Below are positions 1-9,865 of a DNA stretch of 55,091 bases, piece after piece (position 1 is the first letter of the stretch; the number at the start of each line of letters is the position of its first letter). Source of the DNA: Tissierellia bacterium (GTDB taxonomy: Bacteria > Bacillota > Clostridia > Tissierellales > Peptoniphilaceae); contig JAUNLJ010000011.1 of the NCBI GenBank assembly GCA_030532305.1, positions 1 through 55,091 on the forward strand. The letters run 5' to 3'. A program made the position numbers and the translations under genes. The notes under the pieces were generated by a model. It had not been told where the DNA came from. It searched no databases and worked only from the letters and a program-made list of their open reading frames with translations.

Positions 1-58
1 GAGTCTTCTGTGGGTTATTGTTTTTCTTTATCAACACTATTTGACAAAGAGCCCTAAG

Positions 59-87
59 AAAAGCCCAAGTCTAAGACTTGGGCTTTT
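59..87. terminator. Bidirectional intrinsic terminator
   Basis: A perfect 13-bp stem (59-71 with 75-87) has a 3-nt loop and ends in TTTT; further T-rich sequence follows at 92-101. It lies just beyond the stop of the minus-strand CoA-transferase (106) and can end its transcript. It could also stop plus-strand transcription entering from the left. Confidence 0.8.
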
Positions 88-105
88 ATCATTTCTTTTT
101 TGTGC

Positions 106-1446
106 CTATCTCTTGTTGGATCCTCTCCAAATGTTCATTTCTTCAGCGCCCTTAATCAGCTCGTCTCTAAAGTCAGGATGGGCTAGGTTAATAAGACCCT
201 CGGCCCTTTCCCAGGTGCTTAGGCCCTTTAGGTTAAGGATGCCATATTCTGTGACAATATAGTGGGGAAGGGGTCTAGGTAGGGTAATGGGGGTGCCTGG
301 TGCAAAGTTAGGTTGAATCCTGGAGAAAAGCTCGCCATTTTTATTGGTGAAAGTAGAGCTTAGGCAGATAATCCCCTTGCCTCCATTGGATAGGTAGGCC
401 CCTAGGGTAAAGTCAAGCTGGCCACCTGCCCCAGAAATATGCTTGGACCCAATGGCTTCAGAGGACACTTGTCCCCAAAGGTCGACATTTAGGGCATTGT
501 TGATGGAAATAAAGTTGTCTAGCTGGGCTACCACAGAGGCCTTGTTGGTATAGTCTACTGGGGCTGCCATACATTCAGGATTGTGGTCTAAGTAGTCGTA
601 GAGTTTTTCACTACCGGCGGCAAAGGCGTAGGTTTGGCGGAAACGGTCTATGTTCTTTTTGGCTCCGGTAATCTTACCTTCTAGGGCCATATCTACAAAA
701 CCATCTACAAACATTTCAGAGTGGATGCCTAGGTCTCTTAGGTCTGACTCGGCAATAAGAGAACCCACGGCATTGGGCATGCCGCCAATCCCTAATTGGA
801 TACAGGCTCCGTTGGGGATTTCCTCTAGGACAATTTCTGCCACCTTTCGGTCTACCTCGGTAGATTTTGTAGGCGCAATAATGGGCATGTCCCAATTGTC
901 TCCTTCTACAATATAGTCTACATCGTTAATGTGGATGGCGTTTTCAAAACCCCCGTGGCAGTAGGGCATCTTTTCATTAACTTCTACAATAACCAGGTCG
1001 GCCTTTTCAATGGAGGCGCTGGCATGGCTGGCCTTGATGCCAAAGTTAAAATAACCATGCTTATCCATGGGTGTGGTGACTACAAAACTAATATTTAGGT
1101 CTAAACGGTCCCGGTACCAGCGGGGAAGTTCAGAATACCTAAGGGGTACATAAAAAGCATTTTTCTTGCTGTTAATGGCCTTTCTTTCTATGGCTCCAGA
1201 GTGCCAGGAGTGCCAGATAAAGGCTTTTTCTTCCACATCTGCCCTAAAGGTTTCCATCTCGTTATAAAGAATTCCACCAAGCAGGGTAACATCTTCAAGT
1301 TCGTCCACTCTTTTGGCTAAGGCCTGGTCAATGGTATAAGGAGCAGCTACACTCCAACCATAATTTATAATATCTCCTGATTTAACGAGACTGGCCGCTT
1401 TTTCTGCAGAGATCAGCTTGTCCGCATATGTCTTTTTGTAGTCCAT
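106..1446 (-). CDS. Butyryl-CoA:acetate CoA-transferase family protein
   Basis: This 446-residue protein belongs to the acetyl-CoA hydrolase/4-hydroxybutyrate CoA-transferase family. Such enzymes move CoA between acyl-CoA and acetate through a glutamyl-CoA intermediate in the cytosol. The likely catalytic glutamate is E244 in the motif HSEMFVDG. The glycine-rich GAGGQLDF motif (339-346) is the usual CoA/oxyanion loop. Length and motifs fit the last step of butyrate formation, but 4-hydroxybutyrate or propionyl-CoA transfer cannot be excluded from sequence. The start has a purine-rich RBS (GGAAAGGAAAC). It is a single-gene unit with its own promoter (1557-1585) and a Rex-like inverted repeat in its leader, pointing to redox control. 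Confidence 0.88.
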   Translation of the reverse strand: MDYKKTYADKLISAEKAASLVKSGDIINYGWSVAAPYTIDQALAKRVDELEDVTLLGGILYNEMETFRADVEEKAFIWHSWHSGAIERKAINSKKNAFYVPLRYSELPRWYRDRLDLNISFVVTTPMDKHGYFNFGIKASHASASIEKADLVIVEVNEKMPYCHGGFENAIHINDVDYIVEGDNWDMPIIAPTKSTEVDRKVAEIVLEEIPNGACIQLGIGGMPNAVGSLIAESDLRDLGIHSEMFVDGFVDMALEGKITGAKKNIDRFRQTYAFAAGSEKLYDYLDHNPECMAAPVDYTNKASVVAQLDNFISINNALNVDLWGQVSSEAIGSKHISGAGGQLDFTLGAYLSNGGKGIICLSSTFTNKNGELFSRIQPNFAPGTPITLPRPLPHYIVTEYGILNLKGLSTWERAEGLINLAHPDFRDELIKGAEEMNIWRGSNKR

Positions 1447-1524
1447 GTTTCCTTTCCTTTCTAAAAAATATATTTATTGCACCCTATACATTATTTGTGG
1501 ATCTAGGCCTATGTAGATAAAACA

Positions 1525-1542
1525 TAGTTAAACTATTAACTA
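1525..1542. promoter_or_regulatory. Candidate Rex operator (inverted repeat)
   Basis: TAGTTAA-ACTA-TTAACTA is a perfect 7-bp inverted repeat with a 4-nt spacer. It lies about 15 nt downstream of the -10 box of the CoA-transferase promoter, so a bound repressor would block the start of transcription. It differs from the clostridial Rex consensus (TTGTTAA-N4-TTAACAA) by one base per half. Assignment to Rex is inference. Confidence 0.45.
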
Positions 1543-1556
1543 ACAGGTCTATGCTT

Positions 1557-1585
1557 AATATACATTAAATTTTTCACAATGTCAA
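1557..1585 (-). promoter_or_regulatory. Promoter of the CoA-transferase gene
   Basis: On the minus strand, TTGACA (1585-1580) and TATATT (1562-1557) are separated by exactly 17 nt. This is a near-consensus housekeeping promoter. Transcription would start near 1550 and give a leader of about 100 nt. Confidence 0.75.
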
Positions 1586-1707
1586 CATTTTCCCGTAAAA
1601 GTCTTTGTTTATATTTTCAATAAATATTCAATTTTTTAAAATTTTTTGGATTCAAGGACTTGGGTCCAGGGGGAGCTTTCTAGAGGCTTCTAATAGAGAT
1701 TTCAAGG

Positions 1708-2346
1708 CTATTCTATCTTTTCGATATAGACGGAATTAATAATGCCTTCGTTCATTTCTTCAATCTCAAAAATATAATTTTTTAAAACGACGCTGGTGCC
1801 TTCTTCCAACCTTTCCCCTTGTTCATTGGTTAGATAGTAGACCAGGCCGCCAATGGTTTGAAAGCCACAGTCGTCTATGTCGTAATTGAGCCGGCGGTTG
1901 ATGTCTTTGACACTGGTGGCGGCTGAAAAAATCCCAATGGAGGGGTCGATGTCGGTGCTCTTTTTGGGTATTAAGAATTTTTTGACCACAAAGAGGCAGA
2001 GGATGGCCACGGTGCCTATCAGGAGGTCTAGGGAGGTGTTGCCCATTAAGAGCATTTTTCTAGCTATCACCATGACCATAAGGTAGACCACGGAGGTGTC
2101 GGAGTGGGCAATCATCATCATGACTAGCTCCAGGCCTATGACTAATAACAGCACATGGCTTAAAAATTCCCTTAAGAGGATATAGCTTTCCCCCTTGGAG
2201 CTTTCTAAAATAGACATGTAGTATTTTAAAATGTCGGGGATGGAGACTAAGACCCCTGCAATAATGAGAAGGGAGAGGATAATTTCCAAGACATAGATGA
2301 TCTTATTAATCCACCGGCTATGTTTCTTCCTGCTTGTAAATACCAT
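1708..2346 (-). CDS. PsiE-like membrane protein with CorC/HlyC-type C-terminal domain
   Basis: A 212-residue protein of no certain function. Four hydrophobic segments (about residues 16-40, 57-81, 86-101, 105-126) resemble the phosphate-starvation PsiE family, including the ELVMMMIAH stretch. After a short linker, residues 150-212 resemble the transporter-associated (CorC_HlyC) domain: TIGGLVYYL, then EEGTSVVLKNYIFEIEEM and INSVYIEKIE. In CorC-type proteins that domain sits after CBS domains at the membrane; no CBS pair is present here. The gene starts 30 nt after the sigma factor with a good RBS (AGGAAAGGTGAT), so it probably belongs to the rsbV-rsbW-sigma operon. No clear terminator follows it. 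Domain assignments are from pattern only. Confidence 0.6.
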   Translation of the reverse strand: MVFTSRKKHSRWINKIIYVLEIILSLLIIAGVLVSIPDILKYYMSILESSKGESYILLREFLSHVLLLVIGLELVMMMIAHSDTSVVYLMVMVIARKMLLMGNTSLDLLIGTVAILCLFVVKKFLIPKKSTDIDPSIGIFSAATSVKDINRRLNYDIDDCGFQTIGGLVYYLTNEQGERLEEGTSVVLKNYIFEIEEMNEGIINSVYIEKIE

Positions 2347-2376
2347 AGTATCACCTTTCCTTTTATGGGATTGGTT

Positions 2377-3162
2377 TTATTTCATGTTCCTTAATATGAT
2401 CTTTTTCATCTTCTCTAGGATTTTTTTCTCCATCCGACTAATGGTCATTTGGGAGACGCCTAGTTTTTCTGCTATGGATACCTGGGTTTTCTTGTGGTAG
2501 TAACGGTCCACTAGGATGGTTTTTTCCATCTCGTTGAGTTCTTCCATGGCCCGGTCTAAAAAGTCTTTAAGTTCAATTTTAGAAAAGTATTCTTCGTCTT
2601 CTCCCAGGATATCTAGGAGGCTAAAGTCCTGGTCGTCTCCCCCACTGTCATAGGACAAGTCTAGACTTTGGGGGGAATAGACCTTGGAGGCCTCCATGAC
2701 TTCTAGGACTTCTTCTTCAGAAATCTCTAAATACTGGGCAATATCTCCCACTGTGGGGATGGACTGCTTGTTTTGGGCCAAAAAGACCTTGGCATTGTTG
2801 ATTTTTTTAGATAGTTCTTGAATCCTTCTGGGTACCCGAATGGTCCAGCCCTTGTCCCTAAAGTGTTTTTTGATTTCTCCCACAATGGTGGGGGTGGCAA
2901 AGCTAGAAAATTCAAACCCCTTGGCTGGGTCATACCGGTCTACAGCATGGATCAGGCCCAGGGAGGCCACCTGAAAGATGTCGTCATAGTCTATGCCCCG
3001 GTTGGCATATTTTTTAGCTAGGATCTCGGCAATATAAAGGTGTTCTTCAATTAAAATATCCCGAAGGCCTGGGTCCTGGGTCTCTTTATACTGGACAAAG
3101 AGGTCTTTTCTTTCTTCCTTACTTAACTGTCTGTGAAGTTCATAATAGTCACGCTTATTCAT
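2377..3162 (-). CDS. sigB: RNA polymerase sigma factor, SigB/SigF/SigG family
   Basis: A 261-residue group 3 sigma-70 factor that would direct RNA polymerase to a stress or developmental regulon. Region 2 is recognisable (DDIFQVASLGLIHAVDRYD, then FSSFATPTIVGEIKKHFRD), region 3 follows (WTIRVPRRIQEL), and region 4.2 carries the helix-turn-helix TQVSIAEKLGVSQMTISR. The length matches SigB/SigF/SigG proteins. The start codon directly follows the stop of the anti-sigma gene, so the two are translationally coupled. Whether it is functionally SigB (stress) or a SigF/SigG type (sporulation) cannot be told here. No sporulation gene is seen in the window, so a SigB-like role is more likely. Confidence 0.85.
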   Translation of the reverse strand: MNKRDYYELHRQLSKEERKDLFVQYKETQDPGLRDILIEEHLYIAEILAKKYANRGIDYDDIFQVASLGLIHAVDRYDPAKGFEFSSFATPTIVGEIKKHFRDKGWTIRVPRRIQELSKKINNAKVFLAQNKQSIPTVGDIAQYLEISEEEVLEVMEASKVYSPQSLDLSYDSGGDDQDFSLLDILGEDEEYFSKIELKDFLDRAMEELNEMEKTILVDRYYHKKTQVSIAEKLGVSQMTISRMEKKILEKMKKIILRNMK

Positions 3163-3522
3163 TTAATCCACCAGCTCTTTAGTGACAAAGATGGCCCCTT
3201 CTTTATATTCCACCCTATCGGCTAGGGAATCAATAATTAAAGATGTCATATAGACCTCGTCATTGGTCTGGAGTTGTTCTGGATCTATTCCGTCTACAGA
3301 AAAAGAATAGGCTCCCTCATCTAAGGACATTTCAATGGAAATCAGGTCCTTGGCTCCTAGTTTAAAGGACAGGTTGCAGCTTTCAGTAACCAGAACCTGA
3401 ACGTCTTCTAGGTCTTCAATGGAGACCCTTTCGCCTATGGCCATGCCGGAAAGGGTCAGCCTAGCTAGGGACAGGTATTTTTTCTTAGCAGGAATTTTAA
3501 GAAATACACTATTTTCACGCAT
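3163..3522 (-). CDS. rsbW: RsbW/SpoIIAB-type anti-sigma factor, ATP site degenerate
   Basis: A 119-residue protein clearly related to RsbW over its N-terminus (PAKKKYLSLARLTLSGMA, then EDLEDVQVLVTESC). RsbW proteins bind the sigma factor and phosphorylate the antagonist RsbV using a GHKL ATP site. Here the N-box asparagine position is leucine (E47-S-C-N-L instead of ExxxN). The glycine-rich G2 segment (usually GLGLYLI) reads YMTSLIID, and the first glycine box is reduced to VDGIDPEQL. Sigma binding may be kept while ATP binding and kinase activity look doubtful. It is also shorter than typical RsbW (about 145-160 aa). It overlaps rsbV by 8 nt and has a strong internal RBS (AGGAGGAAGACC). Confidence 0.75.
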   Translation of the reverse strand: MRENSVFLKIPAKKKYLSLARLTLSGMAIGERVSIEDLEDVQVLVTESCNLSFKLGAKDLISIEMSLDEGAYSFSVDGIDPEQLQTNDEVYMTSLIIDSLADRVEYKEGAIFVTKELVD

Positions 3523-3844
3523 GGTCTTCCTCCTGGAAAGTAAAGACTTCGTCTAGCTTGGTAATAACAAATAACTTTCGAATATTGTCCTTGATATTTT
3601 TAAAATAGATATGGTGGTCTTGCCCCTTAAGGTGGTTAAGGAGCTGGATAAAGCCGCCTAAACCGGTTGAGTCCACATATTTAAGCTTGTCTCCATCAAT
3701 AAGAATATCCATGGGACTGGCATCGTATAATTTGACGGACTCCTTTTTAAAGTCAGGGGTATTATAGATATCTAGCTCTCCCTGGGGAGAAAGGACTAGA
3801 TAGCCTGCCTGATCATCTACATAACTTTCCAATTTAAAAGACAT
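3515..3844 (-). CDS. rsbV: Anti-sigma factor antagonist (STAS domain, RsbV/SpoIIAA type)
   Basis: A 109-residue single STAS domain. Unphosphorylated RsbV binds the anti-sigma factor and frees the sigma factor. The conserved phosphorylation loop is intact: DSTGLGG with S59 and T60. It is the first gene of the rsbV-rsbW-sigma-PsiE-like run, 50 nt downstream of gyrA, with a strong RBS (AAAAAGGAGG, 6 nt before ATG). A short inverted repeat lies just upstream (3864-3883). Because the partner anti-sigma has a degraded ATP site, phosphorylation of S59 by it is uncertain. Confidence 0.88.
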   Translation of the reverse strand: MSFKLESYVDDQAGYLVLSPQGELDIYNTPDFKKESVKLYDASPMDILIDGDKLKYVDSTGLGGFIQLLNHLKGQDHHIYFKNIKDNIRKLFVITKLDEVFTFQEEDHA

Positions 3845-3863
3845 GTCTACCTCCTTTTTGGTT

Positions 3864-3883
3864 TAGCTGGGCCATGCCAGCTA
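3864..3883. repeat. Inverted repeat between gyrA and rsbV
   Basis: TAGCTGG (3864-3870) pairs with CCAGCTA (3877-3883) across a 6-nt spacer. No T tract follows on either strand, so it is not a standard terminator. It could be a protein-binding site or an RNA hairpin shaping the gyrA-rsbV junction. Function unknown. Confidence 0.4.
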
Positions 3884-3894
3884 GAACGCAAGCT

Positions 3895-6327
3895 TTATTC
3901 TTCGCCAATATAGGCTGCTACAGCCACCAAGGGACTTCCCTTGGTATTCATCAAACGGACCCCTGAGGTGTTCCGGCCTAGCTGGCTAATGGCCTTGGCC
4001 ACCAGACGGATAATGGTGCCGTTTTCTGTAATGATCATGACCTCATCGGTATCTGAGAGGATTCTGGCTGCCACTAGGGGGCCGGTTTTTTTCTTGATAT
4101 TGTAGGTTAAAACCCCCTTGCCTCCCCGGTTTTGGGTCTTGTAACTTTCTTCCTGGGTCCGTTTCCCGTAGCCATTTTCTGTAAAGACAGCTAGGGACAG
4201 GCCTTCTCTCACAATAACAGAAGAAACTACCTGGTCGCCTTCTTCTAGGTTAATCCCATTTACCCCCATGCCTGTTCGGCCCATGGGCCTTAGGTCTGAT
4301 TCATGGAAGCGGATGGACTTGCCTTCCCGGGTTACTAGCATCAGGTCGGAGTTTCCCTGGGTCAGGTGGGCCCCTATAAGCTCGTCGCCCTCCCTGAGGG
4401 TAATGGCTATGATCCCATTTTTCCTAATATTGGCATATTCATTAAATTCTGTCCTCTTGGCATAGCCCAACTTGGTGGATAAAATCAGGTAGTCCTTGTC
4501 AGAACCCTCCCTATTCCTAACGGGAATAATGGCCTCTACCGTCTCTTCTTCTTCTAGTTCCAAGAGGTTGACTATGGCTGTTCCCTTGGCCTGGCGGCTA
4601 GCCTGGGGCACTTCGTAGGCCATAAGCTTAAAGACCCGGCCAGCTGAAGTAAAGAAGAGGATGGTGTCGTGGGTAGAGGTTATAAAGAGCTCGGTTACAA
4701 AGTCATCATCCTTGTTACTAATGGAGGCCACCCCTTGGCCCCCTCTTTTTTGGGGCTTGTAGCTGCCTTCTGGCATCCGTTTAATGTAGCCCCGGTTGGT
4801 TAGGGTAATAACCATGTCCTCTTCCTTGATCATATCTTCCATTTCCAGGTGGCCTTCATCGGGAACAATAATGGTCCGTCTAAGGTCCCCATATTTTTCC
4901 TTGATGCCTTCTAGGTCTTCAATAATATGTTCCTTTAGGGCTTGGGGGTCTTTTAAGAGCCTTTCTAGCTCGGCAATTTCCTTTAGAAGTTCCCTATACT
5001 CTTCCTCTAACTTTTCTACTTGAAGGCCAGACAGGCGTTTTAGCCGCATGTCCAAAACAGCCTGGCCCTGGATGTCACTTAGGCCATAGCGTTTAGTAAA
5101 TTCTGCCTTGATTTCGCCATCGGTCCTGTTTTCTTTGATGATTTTAATGATCTCATCAATATTTTCTATGGCAATCCTTAAACCCTCAATAATGTGGGCC
5201 CGGTCCTGGGCCTTTTTAAGGTCAAACTGGATCCGCCGGGTAACCACATCAATTTGGTGGTCACAATAAAGGGAGATGAGCTCCTTAAGGTTAAGGATCT
5301 TGGGTTCCCCCTTGACCAGGGCCAGGTTAATAATCCCAAAGGTGGATTCCATGGGGGTGTACTTGTAAAGGCTATTTAAGACTACCTTGGGATTGGCGTC
5401 TCGCTTAAGCTCAATAACAATCCGAACCCCCTTGCGGTTGGACTCGTCCCGAATGTCGGAGATACCCTCAATCCGCTTGTCCTTCACCAGGTCGGCTATC
5501 TTCACAATTAGGTTGGCCTTGTTGATCTGATAGGGGATTTCTGTGACAATAATCCGGTGCTTGGTCTTATAGGGTTCAATTTCTGCCAGGGCCCTTACCT
5601 TGATCTTGCCCCGGCCGGTGGCATAGGCCTTTTTGATTTCCTTTTTCCCCATAATCTTGGCCCCGGTGGGAAAGTCTGGTCCCTTAATATGGTCCATGAG
5701 CTCATCTATGGTGATGTCTGGCTTTCTTAAGTAGGCCACCGTCCCGTCTATAACCTCATTCATATTGTGGGGGGCCATGTTGGTGGCCATGCCCACAGCA
5801 ATGCCTGAAGACCCGTTGACTAGGAGGTTTGGGAAACGAGAAGGCAGAACCACCGGTTCCATCTCTTCTTCGTCAAAATTGGGCATAAAGTCCACGGTGT
5901 TTTTATTGATGTCCCTTAGCATTTCCTGGGCCAGCTTGTGCATACGAACTTCTGTATACCGCATGGCCGCTGCCCCATCTCCGTCCATGGACCCAAAGTT
6001 TCCCTGGCCATCGGCTAAGAGATAACGGGTGTTAAAGTCCTGGGCCAGCCTAACCACGGCTTCATAGATGGAGGAGTCCCCATGGGGATGGTACTTACCC
6101 ATGACATCCCCCACCAGTCTAGCGGACTTCCTGTAGGGCTTGTCTGGGGTTAGGCCCAGCTCCATCATCCCATAAAGGATCCGCCGGTGGACGGGTTTGA
6201 GGCCATCTCTCACATCGGGCAGGGCCCGGGAGATAATGACGCTCATGGAATAATCTAGGTAGGCCCTTTTCATTTCCTTTTCTAGGACCACATTACTAAT
6301 CCCATGTTCATGTTCAAATTCAGCCAT
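3895..6327 (-). CDS. gyrA: DNA gyrase subunit A
   Basis: GyrA cuts and rejoins DNA in the A2B2 gyrase that adds negative supercoils. I place the start at 6327 rather than at the upstream ATG (6351), because AAAGGAGG lies inside that extension 4-5 nt before the ATG at 6327; the product is then 810 aa. The active-site tyrosine is Y124 ([10 protein letters not shown]). The quinolone-binding loop reads [10 protein letters not shown] with S85 and E89, the usual drug-sensitive residues. The C-terminal beta-pinwheel half shows repeated blades and the GyrA box-like QKRGGQG. It lies 13 nt after gyrB and ends the replication/gyrase run before the rsbV module. Confidence 0.97.
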   Translation of the reverse strand: MAEFEHEHGISNVVLEKEMKRAYLDYSMSVIISRALPDVRDGLKPVHRRILYGMMELGLTPDKPYRKSARLVGDVMGKYHPHGDSSIYEAVVRLAQDFNTRYLLADGQGNFGSMDGDGAAAMRYTEVRMHKLAQEMLRDINKNTVDFMPNFDEEEMEPVVLPSRFPNLLVNGSSGIAVGMATNMAPHNMNEVIDGTVAYLRKPDITIDELMDHIKGPDFPTGAKIMGKKEIKKAYATGRGKIKVRALAEIEPYKTKHRIIVTEIPYQINKANLIVKIADLVKDKRIEGISDIRDESNRKGVRIVIELKRDANPKVVLNSLYKYTPMESTFGIINLALVKGEPKILNLKELISLYCDHQIDVVTRRIQFDLKKAQDRAHIIEGLRIAIENIDEIIKIIKENRTDGEIKAEFTKRYGLSDIQGQAVLDMRLKRLSGLQVEKLEEEYRELLKEIAELERLLKDPQALKEHIIEDLEGIKEKYGDLRRTIIVPDEGHLEMEDMIKEEDMVITLTNRGYIKRMPEGSYKPQKRGGQGVASISNKDDDFVTELFITSTHDTILFFTSAGRVFKLMAYEVPQASRQAKGTAIVNLLELEEEETVEAIIPVRNREGSDKDYLILSTKLGYAKRTEFNEYANIRKNGIIAITLREGDELIGAHLTQGNSDLMLVTREGKSIRFHESDLRPMGRTGMGVNGINLEEGDQVVSSVIVREGLSLAVFTENGYGKRTQEESYKTQNRGGKGVLTYNIKKKTGPLVAARILSDTDEVMIITENGTIIRLVAKAISQLGRNTSGVRLMNTKGSPLVAVAAYIGEE

Positions 6328-6340
6328 ATGTCCTCCTTTC

Positions 6341-8269
<1,929 letters not shown>

Positions 8270-8289
8270 CTAGTTCACTCCTTACTTTC

Positions 8290-8511
8290 TTATTTTTTAT
8301 AGTAACTAACTTGGTAAGAAGAGGGGTAAAGTTTCACCTCTCCCTCCTCCTGGACTAGAACATAGGAATAGGCCTCCCCATCTAAAATATCTAATCCATA
8401 TTTTTTTATAAAATCTCGGTTGTCCTTAGACTGCCGGATGGCCTCCTTACTAAGGACTAAAATTAAGTCTTCTCGGCTCACATACTTGTACTTGTTGATC
8501 TTAAGATACAT
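8290..8511 (-). CDS. remB: RemB/YaaB-like small protein (DUF370)
   Basis: A 73-residue protein beginning MYLKINKYKYVSREDLILVL. This matches the small DUF370 (RemA/RemB) family in length, start and position: in Bacillus subtilis yaaB (remB) also lies between recF and gyrB. RemA-type proteins are DNA-binding regulators of matrix and osmoprotection genes; the role of RemB is less clear. It overlaps recF by 11 nt, so translation is probably coupled; its own RBS (GAGGAAAT) is far from the ATG. Function here is by family and synteny only. Confidence 0.7.
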   Translation of the reverse strand: MYLKINKYKYVSREDLILVLSKEAIRQSKDNRDFIKKYGLDILDGEAYSYVLVQEEGEVKLYPSSYQVSYYKK

Positions 8512-9604
8512 GGTTTATCTGATTTCCTCTTATTTCAAAAGAACTTAAGTCTTCCTCTTCTAGGAGGTCCCTTAGATGATAGTCTGCCTCAGTCAGGCTA
8601 ATAAAGGTCTGCATGCCCTCAATTTGCTTAAAGAGCCGCTTTCTCCGGTGCTGGTCTAGCTCCGAAAAGACATCATCTAAAATAACCAGGGGCCGGATAC
8701 CCAGTCTTTCCCAAATAAAGCGGACTTCTGCTAGTTTTAAGCTTAAGACAATACTTCTTTGCTGGCCCTGGGACCCATAGGCCTTGGCCTCCCGTCCATC
8801 CAGTAAAAAACGCAGGTCATCTACATGGGGCCCAAGGGAGGTCCTTTTTTGGACCAGGTCCTTTTCATAACTTTCTTCCAGCTTTTGTAGGTAAATCTCC
8901 GACTGGACCTGGAAGTCCTGGTCAAAGGGCAGGCTGCTTAAATAATGGACCTTAAGGTCTTCGCCCCCATTACTTATCTTCTGGTACTCTTCCCGGGCCC
9001 AGCTGGCTAACTTTTTTATTCCCTTTAAGCGTTCATAGAGGATTTCAGACCCTATCTTGGCCAATTGTAGGTTGTAGATTTTTATAAGCTGGCGGTCAGA
9101 CCTGAGATTTTTTAAGGCATAATTTCTCTGCCTAACCAGATGCCGGTAATTTTTTAAATTTTCCTCATAGGAAAAGCTAACACTGGAGAGGGCATCATTT
9201 AAAAAGGCCCTCCTCTTGCCAGGCGATAGACGGACCATATCCAAATCTTCTGGCTGAAAGACAACCATAGAAAAACCCCGCTTGTAGTCAGCCAGGGATT
9301 TCCTTGGATTTTGGTCTCTTTGGTAGGACCGGCCCGTCTCAGAAAACTCAATTTCCATCCGGTGGTCATAGTCCTTGAGGAAAAAATCAGCCTTCAGGTA
9401 AGAAGCCTCCTGACCAAAACGAATGGCTTCTTTTAAAGAATGGGTTTTAAAAGATTTTCCCAGGGCCACCACAGAGATGGCCTCTAAAAGGTTGGTTTTT
9501 CCTTGACCATTTTCTCCTATTATTACATTTTTATCTGAACCTGGTGAAAAACTTGCTGAGGCATAATTGCGGAAATTGACCATGTGTAGATGATTTAATT
9601 TCAC
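8501..9604 (-). CDS. recF: DNA replication/repair protein RecF
   Basis: A 367-residue SMC-like ATPase that helps load RecA at single-strand gaps, with RecO and RecR. Walker A is GENGQGKTN (residues 30-38). The ABC signature SQGQQRS and Walker B LVILDDVFSELD are both present. The start is GTG at 9604, preceded by AGGAGG at 6 nt. Location between yaaA and remB is the standard origin cluster. Length is typical. Confidence 0.95.
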   Translation of the reverse strand: MKLNHLHMVNFRNYASASFSPGSDKNVIIGENGQGKTNLLEAISVVALGKSFKTHSLKEAIRFGQEASYLKADFFLKDYDHRMEIEFSETGRSYQRDQNPRKSLADYKRGFSMVVFQPEDLDMVRLSPGKRRAFLNDALSSVSFSYEENLKNYRHLVRQRNYALKNLRSDRQLIKIYNLQLAKIGSEILYERLKGIKKLASWAREEYQKISNGGEDLKVHYLSSLPFDQDFQVQSEIYLQKLEESYEKDLVQKRTSLGPHVDDLRFLLDGREAKAYGSQGQQRSIVLSLKLAEVRFIWERLGIRPLVILDDVFSELDQHRRKRLFKQIEGMQTFISLTEADYHLRDLLEEEDLSSFEIRGNQINHVS

Positions 9605-9663
9605 AGCTTACCTCCTATGTTTCTTACCTTATTATTATAGGTCAAATGTTCTTAATAATCAAT

Positions 9664-9861
9664 TTATTCAAGGCTTGTCTCCATCCCATCTAGGCTGACT
9701 TTATCCCCTGGATAGAGTTTTTTCCCCCGCCGAGTTTCCACCTGGCCATTGACTTTGACCTGGCCCTCCTGGATCAGGATCTTAGCCTCGCCTCCTGTGG
9801 ACACCCAGCCCACCAGTTTTAAAAAACTGTCTAGTTTAATATAGTCTGTTTCTATTTTCAT
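9664..9861 (-). CDS. yaaA: S4-domain RNA-binding protein YaaA/RlbA
   Basis: A 65-residue protein that is essentially one S4 domain: LDSFLKLVGWVSTGGEAKILIQ..GQVKVNG..ETRRGKKL. In B. subtilis the orthologue lies between dnaN and recF and is linked to 50S ribosome assembly. It starts 4 nt after dnaN and ends 59 nt before recF. Function is by family and position. Confidence 0.85.
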   Translation of the reverse strand: MKIETDYIKLDSFLKLVGWVSTGGEAKILIQEGQVKVNGQVETRRGKKLYPGDKVSLDGMETSLE

Positions 9862-9865
9862 AAAA

